Counted from the stretch's first letter, positions 16,635 through 25,712 are shown. The stretch: DNA of 64,000 bases from Pararhizobium antarcticum (GCF_001885585.1 NZ_LSRP01000129.1:124001-188000); one strand, 5' to 3'. Made by a program: numbers and translations. Notes: generated from the letters alone by a model not told the origin.

Positions 16635-17780
16635 TCAGCGGTCCTTCGGGTCGAGTGCGTCGCGCAGGCCATCGCCGGCGAAATTCAGCGAAAACAGTGT
16701 CAGCACGAAAAAAATGGCGGGGAAGATCAAAAGCCATGGCGCCGACTGGATGTTGTTGGCGCCTTCTGCAATCAGCGCGCCCCAGCTCGTCAGCGGCGCC
16801 TGGACGCCGAGACCGAGAAAGGACAGGAAGCTTTCGAGCAGGATGACTTTCGGCACGACGACGGTGACGAAGACGATGACAGGACCGATCGTGTTGGGAA
16901 TGATGTGCCGGCGAATGATCTGCCAGTCGGTGAGCCCCAGGGCCTGCGCCGCACTGACGAATTCGCGGCGCTTGAGCGCCAGTGTCTGGCCGCGCACGAT
17001 GCGGGCCATGTCGAGCCATTCCACGGCACCGATAACGAGGAAGATCAGGATGAAGGAGCGGCCGAAGAAGACGACGAGAACGACGACAAGGAAAACGAAG
17101 GGCAGCGAATAGAGGATCTCGATCAGCCGCATCATGACATTGTCGACCCGGCCGCCAATATAGCCTGATGTGGCGCCGTAGAGCACGCCGATGCCAAGCG
17201 ACACCAGGCTGGCGAGAACGCCGACAGCGATGGAAATCTGGCCGCCAAGCATGACGCGCACGAGCAGGTCGCGGCCGTTGCCGTCGGTGCCGAAGGGGAA
17301 ATATTCGCGATCAACCGCACCGGACATTTTCACCGTCCGGCCGTCATCTTCCGTGGCCACGATCGTGGCATCGCCGAATTCATTGGCCCGGTCGACGTAG
17401 CGCGTGGTGCGCGGATCGATCGGTTTGTCCGAGGTGAAGGTCACGGTGAAGGTTTCGCCCTCGACGGCAAATTCCTTCAGATCGACGCGGGCCCGCGATG
17501 CGATGCTTTCCATCACGCCCTGCAGGCTGGAGGCATCGGGACGCGGCTCCAGGCTGGGCGGGATCGTGACATAGGATGGAAACACCTCGTCATAGCTGTG
17601 GCTGACAAAATGTGGCCCAAGGAAGGAAAACAGCGCAATCAGCACCAGCATGACGCAGCCTGCCATGGCGGCGCGATTGCGGCGAAATCGGATCAGAGCC
17701 AGCTGGAAGAGGCTGCGGCCCTGCATTTCGGGACTGCTGTTGTCCGGCAGCGGGGCTGCTGGGGTGGCGATATCAGTCAT
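16635..17780 (-). CDS. Oligopeptide-type ABC permease (OppC-like) with long extracytoplasmic insert
   Basis: This 381-residue permease has a first membrane segment at about residues 38-56. A non-membrane stretch of about 100 residues follows (57-160), containing FTVTFTSDKPIDPRTTRYVD, before the standard FGTDGNGRDLLVRVMLGGQ motif. The remaining segments carry the EAA-type loop (REFVSAAQALGLTDWQIIRR). Ordinary OppC proteins are near 300 residues. The extra domain recalls the longer YejE group. Its start overlaps the OppB-like stop by eight bases. Ligand unknown. Confidence 0.88.
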   Translation of the reverse strand: MTDIATPAAPLPDNSSPEMQGRSLFQLALIRFRRNRAAMAGCVMLVLIALFSFLGPHFVSHSYDEVFPSYVTIPPSLEPRPDASSLQGVMESIASRARVDLKEFAVEGETFTVTFTSDKPIDPRTTRYVDRANEFGDATIVATEDDGRTVKMSGAVDREYFPFGTDGNGRDLLVRVMLGGQISIAVGVLASLVSLGIGVLYGATSGYIGGRVDNVMMRLIEILYSLPFVFLVVVLVVFFGRSFILIFLVIGAVEWLDMARIVRGQTLALKRREFVSAAQALGLTDWQIIRRHIIPNTIGPVIVFVTVVVPKVILLESFLSFLGLGVQAPLTSWGALIAEGANNIQSAPWLLIFPAIFFVLTLFSLNFAGDGLRDALDPKDR

Positions 17781-18696
17781 GGCGAACCCTCGGATCGAGA
17801 AGGCCGTAGAGAATATCGACCAGAAGATTGAAAACGATAACGAAGATGGCGACGAGAATGACGGTGCCCATAACCAGCGTGTAATCGCGGTTGATGGCGC
17901 CGAGCACGAAATAGCGGCCAACCCCTGGAATGGTGAAGATCGTCTCGACCACGGCCGAGCCGGTGAGCAATGCGGCGGCGCAGGGTGCGAGATAGGAGAC
18001 CACGGGCAGCATGGCGGCGCGCATCGCATGGGTGACGACGACGGTGCGGGCGGGCAGACCGTAGGCGCGGGCGGTCCGAATATGGTCGGTGTGCAGCGCC
18101 TCGATCATCGAGCCGCGCGTCAGCCGCGCAAAGACCGCGAGCTGCGGCAAGGCCAGTGCAATCATCGGCAGGATCAGGAAGCGCAGCGAGCCGTCGCCCC
18201 AGCCGCCGGCCGGCAACCAGGAGAGTGTGATCGCGAAGACCAGAGTCAGCACCGGGCCGACGACGAAATTGGGAACCGTGACGCCAACGGTCGAGACTGA
18301 CATGATGGCGAAATCGAGCAGGCTGTTCTGCCGGAGCGCGGCGATCGTCCCTGCCAGGACACCGCCGAACAGCGCCAGGATCAGCGCATAAAAGCCGAGT
18401 TCGAGCGAATAGGGCAGGCCCTTGCCGATCAGTTGGGCGACCGTGTTGTCCTTGTAGATATAGCTGGGGCCGAAATCGCCGGTCACCGCGTTGGTGATGT
18501 AGGTGCCGTATTGCGTCCAGATTGGCTTGTCGAGCTGATAGGTTGCCATCAGGTTGGCCATGGTCTGTGGCGGCAGCGGTCGCTCGAGATTGAACGGACC
18601 GCCGGGGGCGAACCGCATCAGGAAGAAGGAGATGGTGACGACGATGAACAGCGTCGGCACCGCACTCGCCAGACGGCGCAGGACGAAAGAGAACAT
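17773..18696 (-). CDS. Oligopeptide-type ABC permease (OppB-like)
   Basis: This 307-residue protein has a classic OppB start (FVLRRLASAVPTLFIVVTIS), six membrane segments and the cytoplasmic EAA loop MIEALHTDHIRTARAYGLPA. It is 74 bases after the binding-protein gene and overlaps the next permease gene by eight bases. It is part of the four-gene peptide-type importer. Confidence 0.92.
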   Translation of the reverse strand: MFSFVLRRLASAVPTLFIVVTISFFLMRFAPGGPFNLERPLPPQTMANLMATYQLDKPIWTQYGTYITNAVTGDFGPSYIYKDNTVAQLIGKGLPYSLELGFYALILALFGGVLAGTIAALRQNSLLDFAIMSVSTVGVTVPNFVVGPVLTLVFAITLSWLPAGGWGDGSLRFLILPMIALALPQLAVFARLTRGSMIEALHTDHIRTARAYGLPARTVVVTHAMRAAMLPVVSYLAPCAAALLTGSAVVETIFTIPGVGRYFVLGAINRDYTLVMGTVILVAIFVIVFNLLVDILYGLLDPRVRHD

Positions 18697-18770
18697 TGTT
18701 TTGCCTTCAGGGATGGACGCGCCGACAGGTCACCCTGCCGGCGCGTCGCCCTCTACCCATTGATCGGAGC

Positions 18771-20369
18771 TTATTCGGAAACGCTCAGGAAACGGCTCAG
18801 ATGCTGGTTTGCGGCATTGTCCTGCCAGCCCTTGACCTTGTCGGCGACGAGCCAGAGGTCGGCCTGCGTCAGGAACGGCGCGACCGGCTGTTCCTTCATC
18901 ATCAGGGCTTCGGCTTCATGGAGGATCTTCGAGCGGGCGGCCGGATCGGTCTCCTCGTAGGATTTCTTCATCAGGGCGTCGAAATCCGGATTGGTATAGT
19001 GGCCGTAATTGAAGGTCTTGTTGGTGGACACGCTGAGCGCCAGGAAGTTCTCGGCATCGGCATAGTCCGCCACCCAGCCGGCGCGTGCGACGTTGAACGC
19101 GCCGCCTTCCTGCAGGTAGGCATAGTGCGAGGAGACGTCCAGATTGACCATGGTCACGGTCGCACCGAACGTGTTCTTCCACATGTCGGCGACAGCGGTT
19201 GCGACGCGTTCGTGGTTCGGGTTGGTGTTGTAGCGGATTTCGATCGCGAGCGGCTTGCCGCCCTCGCCATAGCCGGCTTCCTTCATCAGTTCGACGGCCT
19301 TGTCCTCGCGGTCGAGCTGCGACATCTCGGCGAAATCGGCCTTGGACGGATCGCCATAGGTCTCGATGCCCGGCGGGACCATCGAATAGGCCGGCAGTTG
19401 CGAGCCGGAATAGATTTCCTTGGCGAGGAAATCACGATCGACGGCCATCGACAACGCCTGTCGGACGCGCACATCGCTATAGGGTTCCTGGCGGGTATCG
19501 AAGGCATAATAATAGGTCGCAAGCGTTGGCGAAACACGGACCTGCGCGCCATAGGCTGCCTTCAGGCGCTCCAGCTGATCCGCCGAAAAGTTATAGGCGA
19601 TGTCCATTTCCTTGGCTTCAAAGCGGCGCACGGAGGCAGCCTGGTCGTCGATCGGGTAGAAGATCACCTTGTCGAGCTTGACGTTGGCGGCATCCCAGTA
19701 GGATGCGTTCTTCTCGACCGTCAGGCTGTCGTTCGGCACATGGGCGGCCAGCTTGAATGCGCCGTTGGAGACCATGGTGCCCGGCTTGACGAAATCGGCG
19801 CCGTTCTTCTCGACGCTCGCCTTGGAGACAGGCAGCGCGGTCTGGTGCGCCAGCAGTTCGAGGAAGAATGGGGTGGGGCGCTCCAGCGTGATTTCGAGCG
19901 TCTTGTCGTCGACAGCCTTCATGCCGAGCTGGTCGAGCGGCACTTCGCCCTTGTTGACCTTTTCGGCGTTCTTGACCGGAAACAGGATGTTGGCGTAGCC
20001 GGCCGCGGTCTTCGGGTCTTCGACGCGCTGGAAGGAGAAGACGAAATCGCCGGCGGTCACCGGGGAGCCGTCCGACCATTTGGCATCAGCGCGCAGCTTG
20101 AAGGTGTAGACGGTGCCGTCATCGGAAACGGTCCAGCTTTCGGCTGCGCCCGGAACGATCTTGCCGGCCGCGTCATAGACGGTCAGGCCCTCATAGAGAT
20201 CCTTCAGGATGAATTCCTCGATGTTGATCGAGGTGTGGTGCTGGTCGAGCGTCTGCGGTTCGCCGGCATTGCCGCGATGGAGAACGGCCTCGGCCAGCGC
20301 CGGGCTTGCACCGATGAGCAGCGAGCCAAGCAGGGCTGCAGCGCGAAGATTGATTTTGAGCGACGACAT
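18771..20369 (-). CDS. Oligopeptide-type ABC periplasmic binding protein (SBP family 5)
   Basis: This 532-residue protein starts at MSSLKINLRAAALLGSLLIG, a clear signal peptide cleaved near ALA-EAV. The mature protein shows the OppA/DppA features SWTVSDDGTVYTFKLRADAK, WSDGSPVTAGDFVFSFQRVE and the C-terminal AEALMMKEQPVAPFLTQ. An earlier in-frame codon at 20411 is unlikely because it would spoil the signal peptide. It leads the operon running down to 15017. Peptides are the default ligand class; others cannot be excluded. Confidence 0.9.
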   Translation of the reverse strand: MSSLKINLRAAALLGSLLIGASPALAEAVLHRGNAGEPQTLDQHHTSINIEEFILKDLYEGLTVYDAAGKIVPGAAESWTVSDDGTVYTFKLRADAKWSDGSPVTAGDFVFSFQRVEDPKTAAGYANILFPVKNAEKVNKGEVPLDQLGMKAVDDKTLEITLERPTPFFLELLAHQTALPVSKASVEKNGADFVKPGTMVSNGAFKLAAHVPNDSLTVEKNASYWDAANVKLDKVIFYPIDDQAASVRRFEAKEMDIAYNFSADQLERLKAAYGAQVRVSPTLATYYYAFDTRQEPYSDVRVRQALSMAVDRDFLAKEIYSGSQLPAYSMVPPGIETYGDPSKADFAEMSQLDREDKAVELMKEAGYGEGGKPLAIEIRYNTNPNHERVATAVADMWKNTFGATVTMVNLDVSSHYAYLQEGGAFNVARAGWVADYADAENFLALSVSTNKTFNYGHYTNPDFDALMKKSYEETDPAARSKILHEAEALMMKEQPVAPFLTQADLWLVADKVKGWQDNAANQHLSRFLSVSE

Positions 20370-21132
20370 AACTGTGTCCTTCCCCTTTTTTGGTTTTGAA
20401 GGGCAGAACAAAATCCAATTTCAGGGCAAACGCAAGGCTCGATCCTCTGGAAATTGCAGCCTGTTCTATAAGTCCAGACTAATGTTATCGCAATGGTTGT
20501 ATTCCAATCCCGGCGATAGTCATCGTTTTTGCGCCCCCTGTCGCGCCTTCTGTCTATCGGGGATCGATGGCTCCTCCTTTCTCGAAGGCAAAAACGCCCA
20601 AAAACGATCCGCTATAAAAAGGCTTGCGAGAAACAATGAACGACAAGGAAAAGTTCCGTTTACGTAATATGCAGAAAGGAAAAAGCGTTCGTGGGGATTT
20701 ATGTTTCCTCAAGAGCCCAAAGGTTTGGATCTGATGACGGCCCCGTCATGTCTTCGCAAGCATTGAACCGGCTGTTTCAACGGCAAAATATCCGCGTCCT
20801 CTTGCCCGGTCATCGCTCTTGAGCTGATCAACATTTCACCACCCCTGCGTGAAATGCTGCCTGACCGCTTGTTGTTTTTCATCCACAGACAAACCGTTCG
20901 AAAAGGTTTGATCGCTCGGCGTGCTGGCTTTGCAAAAGCGTTGCCAAACCGTTTTCATCAATTATTGTGCAGGGAAACCGCGATTTTCGGTAATGTCCGG
21001 GCGTGCCATCAAGGTTTCGCAGAATCAGAGGTCATATGTGGTCACCGGCTCGTGACCGGTTGAACAGAAACAGGATGCGCAGCGCCAACGGTGCGACTAT
21101 TCCAAATGCGCAGGGAAAAGGGGAGATCTGGA
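20370..21132. other. 763-bp non-coding region, rich in short palindromes
   Basis: No convincing gene is present; short open frames here lack family resemblance and good ribosome-binding sites. Visible elements are: ATGTTATCG at 20482-20490, an exact left half of the gluconate-type operator; TTACGTAA near 20660; the inverted repeat CATTTCAC/GTGAAATG at 20832-20856 with a 9-base loop; and GGTCAC/GTGACC near 21049-21066. The region separates the divergent peptide-transporter and aldolase genes, so it must contain both promoters. A small RNA is possible but not demonstrated. Confidence 0.45.
20832..20856. repeat. Perfect 8-bp inverted repeat, 9-base loop
   Basis: CATTTCAC at 20832-20839 and GTGAAATG at 20849-20856 form an exact inverted repeat. 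No T-run follows on either side, so it is more like an operator or an RNA hairpin than a terminator. Confidence 0.55.
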
Positions 21133-22179
21133 ATGGCCTTGATTACGTTGCGGCAATTGCTCGACCATGCCGCGGAGAATGCCTATGCGCTGCCGGCGTT
21201 CAACGTCAACAATCTGGAATATATCCAGGCTGTCATGCGCGCGGCCGACGCAACGGATTCGCCGGTTATTCTGCAGGCCAGCCGCGGTGCCCGTGCCTAT
21301 GCCGGCGATGCCTTCCTGCGCCATCTTATCCTGGGCGCTGCAGAAGAATATCCGCACATCCCGGTCTGCCTGCATCTCGATCACGGCGATCAGCCATCGA
21401 CCTGCATTTCGGCGATCACCAATGGCTTTACCTCGGTGATGATGGACGGTTCGCTGCAGGCCGACGGCAAGACCATAGCCAGCTATGACTACAATGTCGC
21501 AGTGACGGCAGAGGTCGTGAAGATCGCCCATGCGGCCGGCGTTTCGGTCGAAGGCGAGCTTGGTTGTCTCGGCAATCTCGAGACGGGCGCCGGCGAGAAG
21601 GAAGATGGCCACGGTTTCGAGGGCAAGCTGTCGCGCGAGGAGCTGCTGACCGATCCGGAGCAGGCGTTCGACTTTGTCGAAAAGACCGGCGTCGATGCGC
21701 TGGCCGTTGCCATCGGCACCAGCCATGGTGCCTATAAATTCACCCGCGCGCCGGATGGCGAGATCCTGTCAATCGAGACGATCGCGAAGATCCACAAGCG
21801 CCTGCCCAACACCCATATGGTCATGCATGGGTCGTCCTCGGTGCCGCAGGAGTTGCAGGACCTGTTTACGGCCAATGGCGGCAAGATGAAGCAGACCTGG
21901 GGCGTTCCGGTGTCGGAAATCCAGAAGGCCATTCCGCTCGGCGTGCGCAAGGTCAATATCGATACCGACCTGCGCCTTGCCTTTACCGGCATGATCCGCA
22001 AGCATCATCTTGAGAACCCTGATAATTTCGATCCGCGCAACTACCTGAAGCCGGCGACGGCCCTCATGGTCGAGGTCTGCAAGGAGCGCTTCATCGCCTT
22101 CAACACAGCCGGCCAGGCATCGAAAATCCGGGTCAAGCGTCTGCCGGATATGGCAAAGGGCTATTCCAAAGCCGCGTGA
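21133..22179 (+). CDS. fba: Class II fructose-bisphosphate aldolase
   Basis: This 348-residue zinc aldolase cleaves fructose 1,6-bisphosphate to DHAP and glyceraldehyde 3-phosphate. Signatures visible are [19 protein letters not shown] (zinc His ligands and catalytic Asp), [34 protein letters not shown] and [10 protein letters not shown]. The length and the [17 protein letters not shown] segment fit the long Calvin-cycle-type (CbbA/FbaA) subgroup. ATG at 21133 follows a GGGGAGATCTGGA site. It stands alone downstream of the 763-bp gap; no other Calvin-cycle gene is nearby. Confidence 0.93.
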   Translation: MALITLRQLLDHAAENAYALPAFNVNNLEYIQAVMRAADATDSPVILQASRGARAYAGDAFLRHLILGAAEEYPHIPVCLHLDHGDQPSTCISAITNGFTSVMMDGSLQADGKTIASYDYNVAVTAEVVKIAHAAGVSVEGELGCLGNLETGAGEKEDGHGFEGKLSREELLTDPEQAFDFVEKTGVDALAVAIGTSHGAYKFTRAPDGEILSIETIAKIHKRLPNTHMVMHGSSSVPQELQDLFTANGGKMKQTWGVPVSEIQKAIPLGVRKVNIDTDLRLAFTGMIRKHHLENPDNFDPRNYLKPATALMVEVCKERFIAFNTAGQASKIRVKRLPDMAKGYSKAA

Positions 22180-22193
22180 TCTTTGCTTTTACG

Positions 22194-22235
22194 CCGTTCC
22201 GGATGGAAAACCGTTTCACACTTTTCTTGGAACGG
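22194..22235. terminator. Possible bidirectional terminator between converging genes
   Basis: CCGTTCC at 22194-22200 pairs with GGAACGG at 22229-22235, and inside it GAAAA (22206-22210) pairs with TTTTC (22222-22226). It sits between the converging aldolase and GlxA-type regulator genes. The T-rich context is modest. Confidence 0.5.
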
Positions 22236-22237
22236 CT

Positions 22238-23263
22238 CTATTTTCCGAGCGACGCCCGGCGCAAACGGTGGGGCGTCGTTCCGAAATGCCGGTCGAAACG
22301 CTGCGAAAGATGCTGGGCATTGCGGAAGCCGCAGGCTGCGGCAATTTCCGAGATGCTGATCGGCGTGTCGATGAGCAGCGAGCGGGCCCGCTCCAGCCGT
22401 CGTCTTTCATAGAAGACGGCTGGACTGACCCCGAGGCTAGTCCGGAAAAGCCGCTCCACCTGCCGGCGGGAGAGGCCGACCTTCGCCGCGAGAAAAGGCA
22501 CGTCGATCGCGTTTTCCAGGTTCTGGTCGAGGATCTGAATGATCGCCGCGAGCTTCGGCGCATCGGGAATGCTGGCACCTTCCTCACGGTAGAAGACCTG
22601 ATCCACGGCCTCGTTGCGGATCGTTCCGTGGATACACATATTGGCGGCCGCCCGGGCCAGCGCCTCGCCGTGATCGGCGGCAATCAGCGACAGCATCATG
22701 TCCATCGAGCCATTGCCGCCGCCGCTGGTGATGATGCCGTCATCGGCCTCGAAGATGTGGGTCGTCGGCGTAAGGTCCGGAAAGTTTTCGAGAAAACCCG
22801 TGCGGTTTTCCCAGTGTACGGTGAAGCGCCGGTTTTCCAGAAGCCCGGCTTCCGCCAAAACGAAGGCGCCTGTGCAGATGCCGCCGACCATGCCACCGCG
22901 CCTGCGATGGCCGCGGATCCAGGACAGGGTCTGTTTGCTCGCCAGTGATTTCGGCGTGATGCCGGCGCAGACAAGGAGCAGCGCCGTGCGATCGATTGCA
23001 CGCGGCCCGCCGGCGACAACCAGTTCGACGCCGTTGGAACAGACGGGATTCTGGCCGTCCTGCGACAGCAGGTGCCAGCGATAGAGCATCTGTCCGGTTA
23101 GCTGGTTGACGACGCGCAGCGGTTCGATCGCTGAGCTGAAGGCGATCATCGAGAGATGCGGCATCAGGAGAAAGACCACGTCGCGCATCTGTTGATTGCG
23201 TTCGAGGCTGAACGAGGCGGCGCTTTTCGGCACGAAGCGGTCGAGGTCGTTGGCGAAGGTCAT
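22238..23263 (-). CDS. GlxA-family AraC-type transcriptional regulator
   Basis: This 341-residue protein has an N-terminal DJ-1/PfpI-like amidotransferase-fold domain (DVVFLLMPHLSMIAFSSAIE; GGICTGAFVLAEAGLLENRR; IITSGGGNGSMDMMLSLIA). A C-terminal double helix-turn-helix of AraC type follows (VPFLAAKVGLSRRQVERLFR; PISISEIAAACGFRNAQHLS). Members control carnitine, choline, glycine betaine or arginine-related catabolism. No such pathway adjoins it here, so the target is open. I prefer ATG at 23263 over a TTG two codons upstream. Confidence 0.88.
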   Translation of the reverse strand: MTFANDLDRFVPKSAASFSLERNQQMRDVVFLLMPHLSMIAFSSAIEPLRVVNQLTGQMLYRWHLLSQDGQNPVCSNGVELVVAGGPRAIDRTALLLVCAGITPKSLASKQTLSWIRGHRRRGGMVGGICTGAFVLAEAGLLENRRFTVHWENRTGFLENFPDLTPTTHIFEADDGIITSGGGNGSMDMMLSLIAADHGEALARAAANMCIHGTIRNEAVDQVFYREEGASIPDAPKLAAIIQILDQNLENAIDVPFLAAKVGLSRRQVERLFRTSLGVSPAVFYERRRLERARSLLIDTPISISEIAAACGFRNAQHLSQRFDRHFGTTPHRLRRASLGK

Positions 23264-23357
23264 GGGCAAGGGACTGTCCTGAAGCGGCTATCCAAGCCTA
23301 GCGGATCGGGCAGAAGACAGGAAGTGGGTGCCAATTCAACCCTGGCCGCTTCATGCA

Positions 23358-23390
23358 TATTGTGGATGTTATCGATAACATATATAGGCG
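23358..23390 (+). promoter_or_regulatory. GntR/LacI-type operator ATGTTATCGATAACAT (23366-23381)
   Basis: This is a perfect 16-bp palindrome, followed at once by TATATA (23381-23386), a probable -10 element. It is 57 bases upstream of the gluconate 5-dehydrogenase start. It is identical to the site at 40960-40975 and closely resembles published gluconate-repressor operators of enterobacteria (ATGTTAC-type palindromes, from general knowledge). Confidence 0.8.
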
Positions 23391-23437
23391 GGGTCACCCT
23401 GATTGTGAAACAATGGGCGTAGTGGGAGAGAATGCAT

Positions 23438-24205
23438 ATGGGTTTTCCATTGTTTGACCTGAGCGGTCGGCGGGCGCTGATCACGGGATCCAGCCAGGGC
23501 ATCGGCTTTGCGCTGGCCGAGGGCCTTGCGGCGCATGGCGCTTCCGTGGTCCTGAACGGCCGGTCGGCAGACAAGGTCGAAGCCGCCGTCGTGGCGCTGA
23601 GGGAAAAAGGGATCACGGTCGAGGGTTCAGTCTTCGATGTGACCAGCCGTGATTCGGTGGTCGAGGGTGTTGCCCGGATCGAGGAGACGCTCGGGCCGAT
23701 CGATATTCTCGTCAACAATGCCGGCATGCAGTTTCGCACGCCGCTTGAGGATTTTCCCGCGGACAAGTGGGACTTGCTGCTGGCGACCAATATCTCCAGT
23801 GTCTTCTATGTCGGGCAGGCCGTTGCCAAGCACATGATTGCGCGGGGTCGCGGCAAGATCATCAACATCGCCTCGGTGCAGAGCGAACTGGCGCGACCGG
23901 GCATAGCGCCCTATACCGCCACGAAGGGTGCCGTGAAAAACCTGACGCGCGGCATGTGCGCCGACTGGGCGAAATACGGGCTGCAGATCAACGCCATTGC
24001 GCCTGGCTATTTCAAGACGCCGCTCAATCAGGCGCTGGTCGACAATCCCGAATTCTCCACCTGGCTGGAAAAGCGCACGCCCGCAGCCCGTTGGGGCAAT
24101 GTCGACGAACTCGTCGGTTCCGCTGTCTTCCTTGCGGGCAACGCATCCTCTTTCGTGAATGGACACACGCTTTATGTCGATGGCGGCATCACAACATCAC
24201 TCTGA
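23438..24205 (+). CDS. idnO: SDR-family gluconate 5-dehydrogenase (5-ketogluconate reductase)
   Basis: This is a 255-residue short-chain dehydrogenase. It has the cofactor motif TGSSQGIG (residues 16-23), NNAG, the catalytic Ser in INIASVQSE and the YTATK active site, with AIAPGYFKTPLN after it. FDLSGRRALITGSSQGIG is typical of the Gno/IdnO group, which interconverts 5-keto-D-gluconate and D-gluconate. Two ATGs compete (23432 and 23438). The GGGAG at 23424-23428 is 9 bases from the second and only 3 from the first, so I chose 23438. Gluconokinase follows ten bases later, and the operator upstream puts it in the gluconate regulon. Confidence 0.87.
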   Translation: MGFPLFDLSGRRALITGSSQGIGFALAEGLAAHGASVVLNGRSADKVEAAVVALREKGITVEGSVFDVTSRDSVVEGVARIEETLGPIDILVNNAGMQFRTPLEDFPADKWDLLLATNISSVFYVGQAVAKHMIARGRGKIINIASVQSELARPGIAPYTATKGAVKNLTRGMCADWAKYGLQINAIAPGYFKTPLNQALVDNPEFSTWLEKRTPAARWGNVDELVGSAVFLAGNASSFVNGHTLYVDGGITTSL

Positions 24206-24215
24206 TCTGCCCAAC

Positions 24216-24728
24216 ATGGCGGTGATCGTCATGGGGGTCAGCGGTTGCGGCAAGACGTCTGTGGGCGAAAAGCTGGCAGAGGCCCTGCAGTGCCGTTTTA
24301 TCGAGGGCGACAGTCTGCATCCCCCTGCGAATATCGCAAAAATGTCGGCCGGCACGCCCCTCGACGACGGCGATCGATGGCCCTGGCTCGATGTCATCGG
24401 CCGGCATCTTGCGGAAAGTCGACTTCGCGGCGAGACGATCGTGATTTCCTGTTCGGCATTGAAGAAGATCTACCGCGAGCGATTGCGGCTTGCCGCAGGT
24501 GGACAGCTTGCCTTCGTGTTCCTGGAAGGATCCCGTGCCGTGTTCGAGGCGCGGATGAAAAACCGGCCCGGACATTTCATGCCTGCGTCGCTGATCGACA
24601 GCCAGTTTGCCGCGCTGGAACCGCCGAATGCCGAACCCTCCGTCGTCACTGTTGACGTCACCCTCTCGATAGACGCGATCGCACGGCAGGCGCTTGATGG
24701 CCTGAGGACGCTTGTGGCCGCGACATAA
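24216..24728 (+). CDS. gntK: Gluconokinase
   Basis: This 170-residue kinase phosphorylates D-gluconate to 6-phosphogluconate, the entry to the Entner-Doudoroff and pentose phosphate routes. The P-loop is GVSGCGKTSVG (residues 7-17). The family pattern EGDSLHPPANIAKMSAGTPL, DDGDRWPWLDVI and ISCSALKKIYRERLR is complete. In-frame ATGs at 24174 and 24180 lie inside the preceding gene; the ATG at 24216 gives the usual family start MAVIVMGVSG and is ten bases after the dehydrogenase stop. It is predicted to be co-transcribed with that gene from the operator at 23366. Confidence 0.93.
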   Translation: MAVIVMGVSGCGKTSVGEKLAEALQCRFIEGDSLHPPANIAKMSAGTPLDDGDRWPWLDVIGRHLAESRLRGETIVISCSALKKIYRERLRLAAGGQLAFVFLEGSRAVFEARMKNRPGHFMPASLIDSQFAALEPPNAEPSVVTVDVTLSIDAIARQALDGLRTLVAAT

Positions 24729-24734
24729 AGTGTC

Positions 24735-24748
24735 TTTTATCGATAAAA
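24735..24748. promoter_or_regulatory. Perfect 14-bp palindrome TTTTATCGATAAAA
   Basis: It lies between the gluconokinase stop and the FAH-family gene. It shares the 10-bp core TTATCGATAA with the gluconate-type operators but not their outer ATG/CAT bases. It could be a weak or separate operator for the FAH gene. Confidence 0.5.
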
Positions 24749-24820
24749 ACGGCTTTACAAGACGATCCTGCTTTGGTTTGTCAGGCATCGAAAGACAAAC
24801 GACGCTAGGGAAGAGACACC

Positions 24821-25660
24821 ATGAAACTTTTGCGATACGGCCCGGCGGGCAGCGAGAAGCCCGGTATTCTGGACAGCGACGGACAGATCCGTGACCTCAG
24901 CGGCGTCATTGCCGATGTTGGCGGCGATGCCATTGCCGATATGGGCTGGGCTGGCGGTCTCGATATCGCTGCGCTGCCCTTGGTCGAAGGCAATCCGCGG
25001 CTTGGGGCCTGCGTCGCCGGCACCGGGAAATTCATCTGCATCGGCCTCAACTATGCCGACCATGCGGCCGAAACCGGCGCGGCTGTGCCGCCGGAGCCGG
25101 TCATTTTCATGAAGGCGACGTCGGCGATCGTTGGCCCGAATGACGACGTCGTCATCCCGCGCGGTTCGGAAGCGACCGACTGGGAAGTCGAACTTGGCGT
25201 CGTCATCGGCAAACGCGCCAAATATGTCAGCGAAGCCGACGCGCTCGAGCACGTTGCCGGCTATTGCGTCATCAACGACGTTTCCGAGCGTGATTTCCAG
25301 ACCAAGCGGTCCGGTCAGTGGACCAAGGGTAAATCCTGCGACACGTTCGGCCCGACTGGTCCATGGCTGGTGACGAAGGACGAGGTTGCCAACCCGCAGG
25401 CTTTGAAAATGTGGCTGACGGTCAACGGTGTGTCCAAGCAGGACGGTTCGTCGAAGACCATGGTTTACGGCGTCGCCCATGTGGTGAGCTATCTGAGCCA
25501 GTTCATGACGCTGCATCCCGGCGACATCATCTCGACCGGCACACCGCCCGGCGTCGGCATGGGCTTCAAGCCACCGCAGTATCTGAAGGCCGGCGATGTC
25601 ATCGAACTGGGTATCGAAGGCCTCGGTTCACAGAAACAGACTGTTGTCGCCGACATCTGA
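24821..25660 (+). CDS. Fumarylacetoacetate hydrolase-family protein
   Basis: This 279-residue FAH-fold enzyme has the standard sequence KFICIGLNYADHAAETGA, then the metal-binding acidic cluster DWEVELGVVIG and NDVSERDFQ. The closing GDIISTGTPPGVGMG and GDVIELGIEGLGSQ are also present. Relatives are annotated as ureidoglycolate lyase, acylpyruvase or 2,4-diketo-3-deoxy-sugar-acid hydrolase. Its position after gntK suggests a sugar-acid substrate. A GGGAAGAGACACC site precedes the ATG. Confidence 0.86.
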   Translation: MKLLRYGPAGSEKPGILDSDGQIRDLSGVIADVGGDAIADMGWAGGLDIAALPLVEGNPRLGACVAGTGKFICIGLNYADHAAETGAAVPPEPVIFMKATSAIVGPNDDVVIPRGSEATDWEVELGVVIGKRAKYVSEADALEHVAGYCVINDVSERDFQTKRSGQWTKGKSCDTFGPTGPWLVTKDEVANPQALKMWLTVNGVSKQDGSSKTMVYGVAHVVSYLSQFMTLHPGDIISTGTPPGVGMGFKPPQYLKAGDVIELGIEGLGSQKQTVVADI

Positions 25661-25682
25661 TCGGTTCGATCCATTGGAAATC

Positions 25683-25712
25683 GGCGCGGTGCGACAGCAT
25701 CCGCGCCATTTT
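25683..25712. terminator. Bidirectional terminator between the FAH gene and phnF
   Basis: GGCGCGG at 25683-25689 pairs with CCGCGCC at 25701-25707, extended by TGC/GCA. ATTTT follows on the plus strand. It separates the converging FAH-family gene (stop at 25660) and phnF (stop at 25712). Confidence 0.7.

Noticed and set aside
18696-20399. 567-codon frame antisense to the peptide-binding protein
   Set aside because: The minus strand encodes a full SBP family 5 protein with signal peptide; the antisense frame has no recognisable motif.
20482-20497. Full gluconate-type operator before the peptide-binding protein gene
   Set aside because: Only the left half (ATGTTATCG) is intact; the right half, CAATGGT, does not match, so I list it as a half-site only.
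20854-21063. 69-codon frame in the 763-bp gap
   Set aside because: No ribosome-binding site, no family resemblance, and it runs through the palindromes; not supported as a gene.
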